Shown: piece by piece, positions 44,912 to 53,612 of the stretch
Layout of the letters: each line of letters begins with the position of its first letter
Position numbering within the stretch: position 1 is the stretch's first letter
Assembly: GCF_000421225.1 (NCBI RefSeq)
Contig: NZ_ATWL01000004.1
Location: forward strand, 1-64,000
From: Ruania albidiflava DSM 18029
GTDB taxonomy: Bacteria; Actinomycetota; Actinomycetes; Actinomycetales; Beutenbergiaceae
DNA: 64,000 nucleotides
Direction: 5' to 3'
Notes under the pieces: model-generated
What the model was told of the DNA's origin: nothing
The model's database searches: none
What the model saw: the letters and a program-made list of their open reading frames with translations, nothing else
Program-made: the position numbers and the translations under genes

Positions 44912-46801
44912 TCAGAGGTGGTGGCGTTGCTTGGCCTGGAAGTGCTGGTACTCCGCGTAGGCCTCCTGGGTGGAGGTCAGCCGGGCGACCTGAGCCACCG
45001 GCACGTCCCAGCCGTTGCTCGCCGGCGGGCCGTCGGCGAGCTGGTCGGTCTCGATCACGAGCACTGACGCGTGCTCGGCCGCCACCGCCCGGGCGTAGGC
45101 CTCCCGCAGCTCGGCCACCGTGGCCACCTGCTCCGCGGCCACCCCGTAGCTGCGCGCGTTCGCCACGAAGTCCACCCCGACATACTCCCCGGAGAGCAGC
45201 CCGGTGGTCTCCTCCCGCCGGCGGTAGGTGGTGCCGAACCGCTGCGAGCCCACCGACTCCGAGAGTGCACCGATCGAGGCGAACCCGTGGTTCACCAGCA
45301 CGACGACGATCACCTTCAACCCCTCCTGGGCGAGGGTCGCCAGCTCGCCGGGCATCATCTGGTACGTGCCGTCACCCACGATCGCCACCACCTCACCGGT
45401 CGGGCGAGCCAGCCGCACCCCGATCGCCGCCGGGATCTCGTACCCCATGCAGGAGTAGCCGTACTCCAGGTGATAGGTCCCCGGCCCGGGCGAGCGCCAC
45501 AGCGCCTGCAGGTCGCCGGGCATCGATCCGGCCGCATTGATCAGCACGTCGTCGGCGCCGAGCAGCTCGTTCAGCGCCCCGAAAACCTCCACCTGCGCGG
45601 GCGGCACCTGCCCGGATCCGGCGGTCACCTCGGCCCGCACCTGCTGCCACGCACGACGGCGGTCGGCCACCTCGCGCGTGTAGGGCTCCGGTACGCGGTA
45701 CTCGCCCAGGGTCTCGGTGAGCGCCGCTAGACCGCGGGCGGCGTCGGCCACCAGCATCGTCGCCGAGTGCTTGGCAGCGTCGAAGGAGGCGATGTTCAGG
45801 TTCACGAACTGCACGCCCTCGGCTGCGAAGGCGGTGCGCGAGGCCGTGGTGAAGTCGGTGTACCGGGTACCCACACCGATCACCACGTCCGCCTCCGCGG
45901 CCAGCGCGTTCGCCGCTGCCGTGCCGGTCGAGCCGACCCCGCCCACGCTCAGCGGGTGCTCCCCGGGCAGCGCACCCTTGCCCGCCTGGGTGTCCGCCAC
46001 CGGGATCCCGCTGACCTCCGCCAGCCGGGTGAGCTCCGCCGTCGCCCCGGAGTAGATCACCCCGCCACCGGCCACCAGCAACGGCCGCCGGGCTGCGCCG
46101 ACCACGTCCGTGGCCCGGGCCAGGGCCTCCGGCTCGGGTACCGGCCGGGCCACGTGCCAGGTGCGCTCGCGGAACAGCTCCAGGGGCCAGTCGTGCGCCT
46201 CGGCCTGCACGTCCTGCGGCAGGCACAGCGTCACCGCCCCGGTGGCGGCCGGGTCGGTGAGCACCCGTATCGCCTCCAGCAGCGCCGAGGGCAGCTGCTC
46301 GGGACGGTTCACCCGGTCCCAGTACGCCGAGACCGGCCGGAACGCGTCGTTCACGCTCACCTCCTGGCTGCGCGGGTCCTCCAGCTGCTGCAGCACCGGG
46401 CCCGCACGCCGGGTCGCGAAGAGGTCCGCGGGCAGCAGCAGCACCGGGATCCGGTCGATCGTGGCCAGCGCCGCGCCGGTGACCATGTTCGTGGACCCCG
46501 GCCCGATCGAGGCCGTGCACACCAGCGTCTGCAACCGCTCCCGTGCCCGGGCGAAACCCACGGCGGTGTGCACCATCGCCTGCTCGTTGCGGGCCAGGTA
46601 GTACGGCAGCGGTGCCTCCTCCGGCGCCGGCTTCGTCGCGTTCTGCAGCAGCGCCTGACCCAGCCCGGCCACGTTCCCGTGCCCGAAGATCCCGAACGCC
46701 GCCGGCAGCAGCCGCTGGCGCCGCCCGTCCCGCTCGGAGTGCTGTGCGGCCAGGAAGCGCACCAGCGCCTGGGCCACGGTGAGCCGGGTCGTCGCGGCCA
46801 T
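44912..46801 (-). CDS. iolD: 3D-(3,5/4)-trihydroxycyclohexane-1,2-dione hydrolase
   Basis: ThDP-dependent ring-opening enzyme of myo-inositol catabolism, 629 aa. N-terminal: LTVAQALVRFLAAQHSERDG and GIFGHGNVAGLGQAL. The ThDP-binding region is in EYGYSCMGYEIPAAIGVRLA and the motif GDGTYQMMPGELATLAQEG (GDG...). LNIASFDAAKHSATMLVADA and TTYRRREETTGLLSGEYVGV are family-specific. ATG start 46801, one base from iolB. Confidence 0.95.
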   Translation of the reverse strand: MAATTRLTVAQALVRFLAAQHSERDGRRQRLLPAAFGIFGHGNVAGLGQALLQNATKPAPEEAPLPYYLARNEQAMVHTAVGFARARERLQTLVCTASIGPGSTNMVTGAALATIDRIPVLLLPADLFATRRAGPVLQQLEDPRSQEVSVNDAFRPVSAYWDRVNRPEQLPSALLEAIRVLTDPAATGAVTLCLPQDVQAEAHDWPLELFRERTWHVARPVPEPEALARATDVVGAARRPLLVAGGGVIYSGATAELTRLAEVSGIPVADTQAGKGALPGEHPLSVGGVGSTGTAAANALAAEADVVIGVGTRYTDFTTASRTAFAAEGVQFVNLNIASFDAAKHSATMLVADAARGLAALTETLGEYRVPEPYTREVADRRRAWQQVRAEVTAGSGQVPPAQVEVFGALNELLGADDVLINAAGSMPGDLQALWRSPGPGTYHLEYGYSCMGYEIPAAIGVRLARPTGEVVAIVGDGTYQMMPGELATLAQEGLKVIVVVLVNHGFASIGALSESVGSQRFGTTYRRREETTGLLSGEYVGVDFVANARSYGVAAEQVATVAELREAYARAVAAEHASVLVIETDQLADGPPASNGWDVPVAQVARLTSTQEAYAEYQHFQAKQRHHL

Positions 46802-46802
46802 C

Positions 46803-47666
46803 TCAGTTCCCTCCGGTCATCGGCAGGCGGTCGTCGACGGCGGAGCTCGCCCAGGTCTCGCGCACCCAGCTGTAGGCGGGGTCGTCGGTCATCAACCAGA
46901 CGCCGTCGCGCTGCGGGCCGGCCATCACGTTCAGGTAGTACATGTCCTCACCCGGTGGGGCGATGCACGGGCCGTGGTAACCGTGCGGCACCAGCACCAC
47001 ATCGCCGGTGCGCACCTCGGTGAGCAGGTCCATCGGCTCCGGACGGGTGCCGGCGGTGTACTGCCGGTGGTAGCCGGTCCCGCCCTCGCGGCGCATCCGG
47101 AAGTAGTAGAGCTCCTCCAGCTCCCGCTCGTGCTCGGTGTGGGTGTCGTGCTTGTGCGGCGGGTAGGAGGAGAAGTTGCCGCCCGGGGTGATCACTTCCA
47201 CCAGCAGCAGCCGGTCGGTGGCCACCCCGTTGCCCAGGGCGTAGTTGCGCGGTTCTCGGCTGCAGGCTCCGGCCCCGCGCAGGGTGACCTGCACGTGCTC
47301 GGCGCCATAGCGTCGCGGCGCCAGTCGCTCCTGCGCACGGGCGGTGGCGATCGCGAAGCGGCCGCCGGCCGCGCTGGTGAGCTCGGCTCGGCACTCCCGT
47401 GGCAGGTAGAGGAAGTCGGTGAGCGAGGTGAACACGTCTGCCCGTCCCTGGAGAACGAACGCTGCGCCGTCGACCTGAGCAGACAGACCACCCATGAGGG
47501 GCAGCACGATCGCCTCGTCCTCACCGGTCGCCAGCGTGTGCGACCCGCCTGGTGGGAGGGCGAGCACCTTCAGCCCGGAGTAGGCCCAGCCGGCGCGCTC
47601 TGGGGTGAGGTCCAGCTCTAGCGGGCCGGCGGCCAGCGTCCCGGCGGGGTGGAACACCGTGCTCAT
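46803..47666 (-). CDS. iolB: 5-deoxy-glucuronate isomerase
   Basis: Cupin-like isomerase in inositol catabolism, 287 aa. VFHPAGTLAAGPLELDLTPE and GWAYSGLKVLALPPGGSHTL start the N-domain. The metal/substrate region shows NFSSYPPHKHDTHTEHEREL (HKHDT) and TGDVVLVPHGYHGPCIAPPG, with YYLNVMAGPQRDGVWLM near the end. ATG 47666 chosen; the long upstream extension runs into the aldolase gene in a shadow frame. Confidence 0.95.
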   Translation of the reverse strand: MSTVFHPAGTLAAGPLELDLTPERAGWAYSGLKVLALPPGGSHTLATGEDEAIVLPLMGGLSAQVDGAAFVLQGRADVFTSLTDFLYLPRECRAELTSAAGGRFAIATARAQERLAPRRYGAEHVQVTLRGAGACSREPRNYALGNGVATDRLLLVEVITPGGNFSSYPPHKHDTHTEHERELEELYYFRMRREGGTGYHRQYTAGTRPEPMDLLTEVRTGDVVLVPHGYHGPCIAPPGEDMYYLNVMAGPQRDGVWLMTDDPAYSWVRETWASSAVDDRLPMTGGN

Positions 47667-47677
47667 GTCCGTCTCCT

Positions 47678-48553
47678 CTACAGCAGCCCGACCGCGGCGT
47701 CGACCGCGGCGGCCACGTCGCCGTCCGGTGGGTACAGCATCGCCCTCCCGATCACCAAGCCGAGCGCGTTCTCGCAGGCCAGCGCCCGCTGCCAGAGCGT
47801 CAGCGCCGCATCCGGATCCTCGGGCACCTCCCCGCCGAGCAGCAGGCACGGCAGCGTGGTGGCGGCCAGCACCCGTTCGACCTCCGGCACAGCGGGCAGC
47901 TTCAACCAGGTGCGTGCTGAGGTGCGGCCCAGACCGGAGGCGACCGCGATCGAGTGGATCACCGCGTCCGGGCTGAGGTCGTTGCGCAGCCGGCCACCGG
48001 TGCGGGTGGACCAGAACGGTTCCACCATGGCGGTCAGGCCGCGGCCAGAGAGCTCGTTCACCGCCCCTGCGCAGGCGGCCAGGGTCCGCGGGGTGGCCGG
48101 GTCCTGCGGGTCCAGACGCAGCAGCATCTTCCCGCCGTCCAGCCTCGCCTCGGCCACCCCTTCGGCGTCGTAGCCGGTGAACCGGTCGTCCGCCTCGAAC
48201 TGCGAGCTCGCTAGGCCCGCCCGGTTCATCGAGCCGAACACCAGCTTGCCGTCCAGCGCTCCGAGCACGGCCAGGTCCTCGATCAGGTCCGCGGTGCCGA
48301 GGAACCCGTGCACACCGGGGCGGGTGAGCGCCTCGGCGCAGCGGGCGAGCAGGTCGCCGCGGTCGGCCATCGCCAGCGGATCCGGACCGGCGGCCAAGGA
48401 CGCCCGTGCCGGGTGGTCCGCCGCGATGATCATCAGGTGCTCACCGGGTGCGGGCATGCTCCCGGGTGCACGAGTGGCGAGCGCATCGGAGATCCGCTCC
48501 GGTTCGTGTGCGCGTAGCCGGGCGAGCTGGGCCACCGGCGGCGGGGCGGTCAC
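47678..48553 (-). CDS. Cgl0159-like (beta/alpha)8 aldolase-family protein of inositol cluster
   Basis: 291 aa from the GTG at 48553, which overlaps the iolC stop (GTGA). Class I aldolase-like: HLMIIAADHPARASLAAGPD, GVHGFLGTADLIEDLAVLGA, FGSMNRAGLASSQFEADDRF and LKLPAVPEVERVLAATTLPC with a candidate Schiff-base Lys. Homologues sit with iol genes in Corynebacterium (Cgl0159 family). Could replace or supplement IolJ-type aldolase; exact reaction unproven. Confidence 0.8.
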   Translation of the reverse strand: MTAPPPVAQLARLRAHEPERISDALATRAPGSMPAPGEHLMIIAADHPARASLAAGPDPLAMADRGDLLARCAEALTRPGVHGFLGTADLIEDLAVLGALDGKLVFGSMNRAGLASSQFEADDRFTGYDAEGVAEARLDGGKMLLRLDPQDPATPRTLAACAGAVNELSGRGLTAMVEPFWSTRTGGRLRNDLSPDAVIHSIAVASGLGRTSARTWLKLPAVPEVERVLAATTLPCLLLGGEVPEDPDAALTLWQRALACENALGLVIGRAMLYPPDGDVAAAVDAAVGLL

Positions 48554-49584
48554 AGCGGGCCCTCCGCGTGGAAGCTCTCCGCTGCGGCGGCGGCACGGGC
48601 GGCGAACGTGGCGGCGGTGGCCGCGCCCGCCCGCTCGTTCACCTCGGCCACCGGGACACCGGCGAGCACGTCGGCGATCTCTGCGGCGGTCGGCATCGCC
48701 GTGGAGCACTCGAGCCGGGAGGCGACGATCGCACCGGCCACGTTCGCCGCGGCGATCACCTGCTCCAGGTCCCAGCCTTCCAGCAGCCCGTGGCACAACG
48801 CCCCGCCGAACGCATCCCCTGCGCCGAGCCCGTTGACCACCTCGATCTGCGCCGGCGGCACGACCACTCGCTGCGTGGCGGTCTTGGCGAGCGTGCCCGC
48901 CGGCCCCTGCTTCACGATCGCCAGCTGCACCCCGGCGGCCAGCAGGGCGTCGGCCGCCCGCTCCGGGTCGGCTTCCCCGACCGCGATCTCGCACTCCTCC
49001 CTGTTCCCCACGGCTACCGTGGCGTGTGCCAGCGCAGCCTGGTACTGCGCAGTGGCCTCGGCCGGATCCGGCCAGAACATCGGCCGGTAGTCCAGGTCGA
49101 ACACGGTGTGCGCAGCGCGGCCGCGACGGGCGAGTGCGGCGTGGTGGGCGGCACGGGAGGGTTCCATGCACAGACCGGTCCCGGAGATCCAGAACAGCCG
49201 CGCTCCGGCGACGAGGTCCATCGGTAGCTCCTCGGCACGCAGCTGCAGGTCCGGTGCGGAGGGGAGGCGGTAGAAGTACAGCGGGAAGTCGTCCGGCGGG
49301 AAGATCTCGCAGAACGTGATCGGTGTCGGCAGCTCGGGCACGGTGACCACGTGCTCGTCCGCCACCCCGAGACGGCGCATCTCCGCCCGGACATAGCGCC
49401 CGAACGGGTCGTCACCGACCCCGGTGAGCACCGCCGCCGGACTGCCCATCCGAGTAGCCGCTACCGCCACGTTCATCGGGCTACCACCGAGGAACTTGCC
49501 GAAGCTGGTCACCTCGTCCAGACCGATACCGATCTGCAGCGGGTACAGGTCGACTCCGGCCCTGCCCATGGTGACGACGTCCAC
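48550..49584 (-). CDS. iolC: 5-dehydro-2-deoxygluconokinase
   Basis: PfkB sugar kinase in inositol catabolism. Start GTG at 49584 (VDVVTMGRAGVDLYP) has an ideal AGGAGG 8 nt upstream; the longer GTG/ATG options at 49641-49647 lack one. Conserved: FGKFLGGSPMNVAVAATRMG, TGVGDDPFGRYVRAEMRRLG, VFDLDYRPMFWPDPAEA and the PfkB catalytic motif NGLGAGDAFGGALCHGLLEG. First gene of the minus-strand iol operon; iolA, iolE, iolG and transporters are not in view. Confidence 0.92.
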   Translation of the reverse strand: MDVVTMGRAGVDLYPLQIGIGLDEVTSFGKFLGGSPMNVAVAATRMGSPAAVLTGVGDDPFGRYVRAEMRRLGVADEHVVTVPELPTPITFCEIFPPDDFPLYFYRLPSAPDLQLRAEELPMDLVAGARLFWISGTGLCMEPSRAAHHAALARRGRAAHTVFDLDYRPMFWPDPAEATAQYQAALAHATVAVGNREECEIAVGEADPERAADALLAAGVQLAIVKQGPAGTLAKTATQRVVVPPAQIEVVNGLGAGDAFGGALCHGLLEGWDLEQVIAAANVAGAIVASRLECSTAMPTAAEIADVLAGVPVAEVNERAGAATAATFAARAAAAAESFHAEGPL

Positions 49585-49688
49585 GTCCACGACCTCCTGA
49601 CAAGACTGCGACACCCACCGGCGGTCGGTGCGCTGCGTCATGATCACTGCGCAAGAGTCTGCCCCATTTCACCCCTCCGGCGCATCCT

Positions 49689-49702
49689 TATGTCCTAACA
49701 TA
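49689..49702. promoter_or_regulatory. Palindromic operator between iolC and gntR
   Basis: TATGT-CCTA-ACATA, a perfect 14-bp dyad in the divergent gap. A likely site for the neighbouring GntR regulator. Confidence 0.6.
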
Positions 49703-49751
49703 TGAGCCTGTCAGGTTCGATTTGTCAGTTCAGCCGACCCGAGGAGGGGCG

Positions 49752-50498
49752 ATGGCCGACGACCCGGCGGTGGTCCGCGTGGAGCTCGACCGGTCCAGCC
49801 CGGTGCCGTTGTACCACCAGCTCGCGACCGCGATCGAGCACGCGATCGAGACCGGCAGCCTGCCCCCCGGGCGCCGGTTGGAGAACGAGATCGCCCTTGC
49901 CAAGCGGCTGCGGGTCTCCCGGCCGACGGCCCGGCGGGCGCTGCAGGAGCTGGTGGACCTGGGCATGCTGGTACGCAAGCGTGGGGTGGGCACCCAGGTG
50001 GCGCCGGTGCGGGTGCGGCGCAAGGTGGACCTGTCCAGCCTGTACGACGACTTGCAGCGCAGTGGCCGTCATCCCACCACCTCGGTGCTGGAGTACAGCG
50101 TGGCGCCGGGCACGGCGGAGGTCATCGAGGCGCTCGAGCTGCCTGCAGAGGCAGATGTGGTCACCATCCGCCGGATCCGGCTCGCCGACGGCGAACCGCT
50201 GGCGTTGATGACCAACCACCTCGCCCTGGAGGTGGCACCGAGCTACGAGGAGCTCGGTGAGTCCGGGCTCTATCACGCGCTGCGCCAGCGCGGGGTGGAG
50301 ATCCACATGGCGCACCAGCAGATCGGTGCTCGGATCGCGACTGCCAGCGAGGCGCGGCTGCTGGAGGAGAAGCCGAAGGTGGCGTTGCTGACCATGGAGC
50401 GCACCGCCTACGACGCCGCTGGCCGGGCGATCGAGCACGGTCAGCACGTCTACCTGGCGTCCCGGTACAGCTTCTCCACGACGCTCTTCGCCTCCTGA
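49752..50498 (+). CDS. GntR/HutC-family regulator of inositol genes
   Basis: 248 aa from the ATG at 49752 with GAGGAGG just upstream. Winged-helix: PVPLYHQLATAIEHAIETGS, PGRRLENEIALAKRLRVSRP, TARRALQELVDLGMLVRKRG. The UTRA ligand domain follows (VVTIRRIRLADGEPLALMTN, LYHALRQRGVEIHMAHQQIG). Divergent from the iol operon, so the likely inositol-responsive repressor (inference from position). Confidence 0.9.
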   Translation: MADDPAVVRVELDRSSPVPLYHQLATAIEHAIETGSLPPGRRLENEIALAKRLRVSRPTARRALQELVDLGMLVRKRGVGTQVAPVRVRRKVDLSSLYDDLQRSGRHPTTSVLEYSVAPGTAEVIEALELPAEADVVTIRRIRLADGEPLALMTNHLALEVAPSYEELGESGLYHALRQRGVEIHMAHQQIGARIATASEARLLEEKPKVALLTMERTAYDAAGRAIEHGQHVYLASRYSFSTTLFAS

Positions 50499-50728
50499 GC
50501 AGGCCGCCACCCACCCACCACCTCCGCTGCGCGCACCCCCTCGGCGTGAAGCGATTCATGCGACACTTCGCCCGCGGCATCGTGCTCGCGGGTGTCGACC
50601 TCGCGCAGGAAGTGTCGCCGTCGTTCGCACGCGGTGCTGCCGGTGTTCGCATACGGTACTGCCCTCCCGCAGGGAGTGCAGACCCTCGCGCACACACCCC
50701 GACCGCCCTCCGTGCCAAGATCGGTACC
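50499..50728. other. Intergenic region with nested inverted repeats and a dispersed core motif
   Basis: A 10-bp perfect dyad GCGACACTTC (50560-50569) / GAAGTGTCGC (50609-50618) encloses CCCGCG/CGCGGG. Two 20-bp near-direct repeats follow, starting GTTCGCACGC (50623) and GTTCGCATAC (about 50646). At 50547-50558, TGAAGCGATTCA matches the core of the intergenic elements at 44841 and 56026. No coding signal; it may terminate gntR transcription. Confidence 0.5.
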
Positions 50729-51685
50729 GTGCGCACCTCGAGGACGGATCGACCGACCCTTCCCCGGCTGCTGCTGCCGATCTGGGCCTATCCGCTCGTG
50801 GGGGTCGGCGCAGTGCTGATCGCGTTGCTGCCCTGGATCCGCACCGGGCTGCGGCTGCCGCTGCAGAACCTGTGGGCCACCCAGACACTTCCCGAAGACA
50901 TGCCGATCGTGCTGCTGCCGTTGAGCCAGTACTACCTGGGCACGATCCTGGCGCTGCTGGTCACCGCCGGGCTGGTCGGTGGCATCGTGGCCCGGGCGGC
51001 ACCGCCGACGCACCGGGCACTGAGCGGTGGGTTCACCGTGGCCGGGGCATTCCTGGCGATGACGTTCGTCTGCGTGCAGTCCGCCCTGGTGCTGGCCGAA
51101 GGCCTGCGGACCGATGAGACCGCCAGCACCTATCTCACCCTGGTCGTCGCCTGGACGGTGCTGTGCAGCCTAGGTGGCCTGCTGATCATGGCCCTGGTCA
51201 CCCGTGCACCGCGAGCCGGCGCCACCGTGGCCGTAGCGCTCGCCGCTCCGGCCGTCGGCACCTGGGCGAAGGCGCTGTTGGCTCCCTCACCCTCGCTCGC
51301 CTCCCCGGCGGTGCAGACCGTGATCGACTACCTGCACTGGCTACCCGCCGTGCTGGTGGGGGTGGTGCTCGCCTGGTGCGGGGTACGCACGTCGGGACGG
51401 ATCGCGGCGTGGGTGATGAGCCTGGTGCTGCTGTGGGTGCTGCCGGCAGTGCTCACTGCGATCACCTACGTGGCCGGCTTCCGTGCCGCCGAGAGCCTCC
51501 TGGAGAGCATCGGTGCCGGTCTGGACGTGCTCGCCCTCGCCCTGGCCCCCAGCATCGCCGGCCCACCGGTACTGGTGGCCTTCGCCATCGGTGCGCTCGG
51601 CTCGGTGCTGATCTGGGCGCTGCTCTTCACCCGGGCCCGGGCCGCCGACCGCCGACTGCACGAAGCGGCCCACGACCAGGGTTGA
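50729..51685 (+). CDS. Polytopic membrane protein of unknown function
   Basis: 318 aa from the GTG at 50729 (VRTSRTDRPTLPRLLLPIWA). Seven to eight hydrophobic segments, e.g. VGVGAVLIALLPWI, YLGTILALLVTAGLVGGIV, LPAVLVGVVLAWCGVR, WVMSLVLLWVLPAVLTAITY and VLVAFAIGALGSVLIWALLF. No family motif recognised. The upstream in-frame ATG at 50546 would translate the inverted-repeat region and is rejected. Convergent with argS (5 bp between the stops). Confidence 0.75.
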   Translation: MRTSRTDRPTLPRLLLPIWAYPLVGVGAVLIALLPWIRTGLRLPLQNLWATQTLPEDMPIVLLPLSQYYLGTILALLVTAGLVGGIVARAAPPTHRALSGGFTVAGAFLAMTFVCVQSALVLAEGLRTDETASTYLTLVVAWTVLCSLGGLLIMALVTRAPRAGATVAVALAAPAVGTWAKALLAPSPSLASPAVQTVIDYLHWLPAVLVGVVLAWCGVRTSGRIAAWVMSLVLLWVLPAVLTAITYVAGFRAAESLLESIGAGLDVLALALAPSIAGPPVLVAFAIGALGSVLIWALLFTRARAADRRLHEAAHDQG

Positions 51686-51689
51686 TCGG

Positions 51690-53495
51690 TCACATCCGCT
51701 CGGGTGCGGCGATGCCGAGCAGCTCCAGGCCCTTGGCCAGAGTGCGGCGGGTCAGGTCCACCAGCGCCAGGCGACGCTCACGCACCGGGGAGTCGGAGCC
51801 GAGCACCGGGCAGGCCTCGTAGAAGTCGGTGAACGCCCGGGCCAGGTCGTAGCAGAACCCGGCAAGTCGGTGTGGCTCCAGGTCCTCGGCCACCGCATCG
51901 AGCACGTCGGCCAGGGAGTCGGCGGTCAGGATCAGCGCCCGCTCGGCTGGTTCCAGGGCAGCGCCGTCCAACGACGGCGCCGTCTCCGGAACGCTCAGCC
52001 CCCGCTCGGTGGCCCGACGCAGGATCGAGGTCAGCCGGGTGTGCGCGTACTGCAGGTAGACCCCGGTGTTGCCGTTGAAGGCGGTCATCCGCTCAGTGTC
52101 GAACACGTAGTCCTTCACCCGGGAGCCGGACAGGTCGGCGTACTTCACCGCACCGATGCCAGCCTGCTCGGCGATCTCGTGCAGCGCCGCCTCGTCCAGC
52201 GCGGTCCCCTTGGCCTCGGCCCCTTCGCGGACCACGGTCTCGGCGGCAGCCACCGCCTCATCGAGCAGGTCCATCAGCCGCACCGTCTCCCCGGAGCGGG
52301 TCTTGAACGGCTTGCCGTCCGGGCCGAGGATCGAGCCGAACGGTACGTGCACTGCCTGCACCTCGTCAGTGAGCCAGCCGGCGCGGCGGGCGGCCTCGAA
52401 CAGCAGCCGGAAGTGCAGCGTCTGCCGGGCGTCCACGAGGTAGAGGATCCGGTCGGCGTCCAGCTCCGCGATCCGGTACTGCAGCGTGGCCAGGTCGGTG
52501 GTGTCGTAGCCGTAGCCGCCGTCCCGCTTGCGCACCATCAGGGCCGCCGGCTGCCCGTCCGGTCCGGTGACCTCTTCGGAGAGCACCACCAGCGCGCCGT
52601 CGGAGGAGACGGCGATACCGGCCTGCGCCAGCTCGTCGGCGACGGCGGTGAGCCGGTCGTTGTACCAGGACTCCCCGCGGGAGTCCTCGGCGCGCAGCAG
52701 CACGCCGAGCCGGGTGTAGACCAGGTCGAAGTAGTGCTGGGACTCGGCGACGATCTCCCGCCAGGTCGCCAGCGTCTCGGCGTCCCCGGACTGCAGCGCC
52801 ACCACCCGGTCCCGGGCCCGGTCGGCGAACTGGGGGTCGGTGTCGAACAGCTGGCGTGCCGCTCGGTACAGGCCGTCCAGCGCGGAGACCGGGCTCGGCT
52901 GTGCACCTCCTTCGATCTCGGCGTGCCGCCAGGGGGAGTCCGGGTGCTCGACGATGTACTGGATCAGCATCCCGAACTGGGTACCCCAGTCGCCCAGGTG
53001 GTTCTGCTTGATCACCTCCGAACCGAGGAAAGCCAGCACCCGCACCAGGCAGTCGCCGATCACCGTGGAGCGGATGTGCCCCACATGCATCTCCTTGGCG
53101 ATGTTCGGCCCGGAGTAGTCGATCACTGTCCGCACCCCGGCCTGGCTGGCCGGAACTCCCAGGCGCGGGTCGGCGCGGCGCGCCTCGGCCTGGGTCCACA
53201 GCGCGTCGTCGGCCAGGGTCAGGTTCAGGAAGCCGGGTCCGGAGATCTCCACCTGCCCGACGGCGGAGCCCGCCGGGATCGCCTCGCTCACCCTGGTCGC
53301 GACCTCGCGGGGGTTCGCACCGACCTTCTTCGCCAGCGCGAGCGCCGCGTTCGCCTGCAGGTCGGCGTGGTCGCTGGGGCGGATCAGCGGGTCAGCGCCG
53401 GCCTGCTCGGGGTAGGCGGTGGCGATGGCGGTGCCCACGGCCTCGGTCAGCTGGCGGGCGAGGGTGGGGATAGCGCGGGTCTCGATCTCAGGCAC
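51690..53495 (-). CDS. argS: Arginyl-tRNA synthetase
   Basis: Class I synthetase, 601 aa. N-terminal additional domain, then the HIGH-type motif in NIAKEMHVGHIRSTVIGDCL (HVGH). Further ArgRS features: NHLGDWGTQFGMLIQYIVEH, YDTTDLATLQYRIAELDADR and VPFGSILGPDGKPFKTRSGE; the latter holds the usual position for the KMSK-like loop. DALR-type anticodon domain begins near NTGVYLQYAHTRLTSILRR. GTG start. Slightly longer than many ArgRS. Confidence 0.96.
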   Translation of the reverse strand: MPEIETRAIPTLARQLTEAVGTAIATAYPEQAGADPLIRPSDHADLQANAALALAKKVGANPREVATRVSEAIPAGSAVGQVEISGPGFLNLTLADDALWTQAEARRADPRLGVPASQAGVRTVIDYSGPNIAKEMHVGHIRSTVIGDCLVRVLAFLGSEVIKQNHLGDWGTQFGMLIQYIVEHPDSPWRHAEIEGGAQPSPVSALDGLYRAARQLFDTDPQFADRARDRVVALQSGDAETLATWREIVAESQHYFDLVYTRLGVLLRAEDSRGESWYNDRLTAVADELAQAGIAVSSDGALVVLSEEVTGPDGQPAALMVRKRDGGYGYDTTDLATLQYRIAELDADRILYLVDARQTLHFRLLFEAARRAGWLTDEVQAVHVPFGSILGPDGKPFKTRSGETVRLMDLLDEAVAAAETVVREGAEAKGTALDEAALHEIAEQAGIGAVKYADLSGSRVKDYVFDTERMTAFNGNTGVYLQYAHTRLTSILRRATERGLSVPETAPSLDGAALEPAERALILTADSLADVLDAVAEDLEPHRLAGFCYDLARAFTDFYEACPVLGSDSPVRERRLALVDLTRRTLAKGLELLGIAAPERM

Positions 53496-53524
53496 CGGCC
53501 CATCATCCCATCCCCCACAGAGTG

Positions 53525-53575
53525 AAATTGCTCGTCGGTCTGGCCACGCCTGGTCGCCAGATCGACGAGCAACTT
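53525..53575 (-). terminator. Hairpin downstream of the LEA-like gene
   Basis: The 17-nt arms at 53528-53544 and 53556-53572 (TTGCTCGTCGGTCTGGC; one G-T pair in RNA, otherwise complementary) have an 11-nt loop. GAA/TTC pairs extend the stem past one mismatch. It lies in the gap below the LEA-like gene and above argS. No T-tract, so a rho-independent role is tentative. Confidence 0.55.
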
Positions 53576-53612
53576 CCTGAGACGGGAGGGCACCGGGTTC
53601 GGGCCGGGCCGG

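Noticed and set aside
50546-50728. N-terminal extension of the membrane protein at 50729
   Set aside because: It would translate nested inverted repeats and lacks hydrophobic or conserved sequence.
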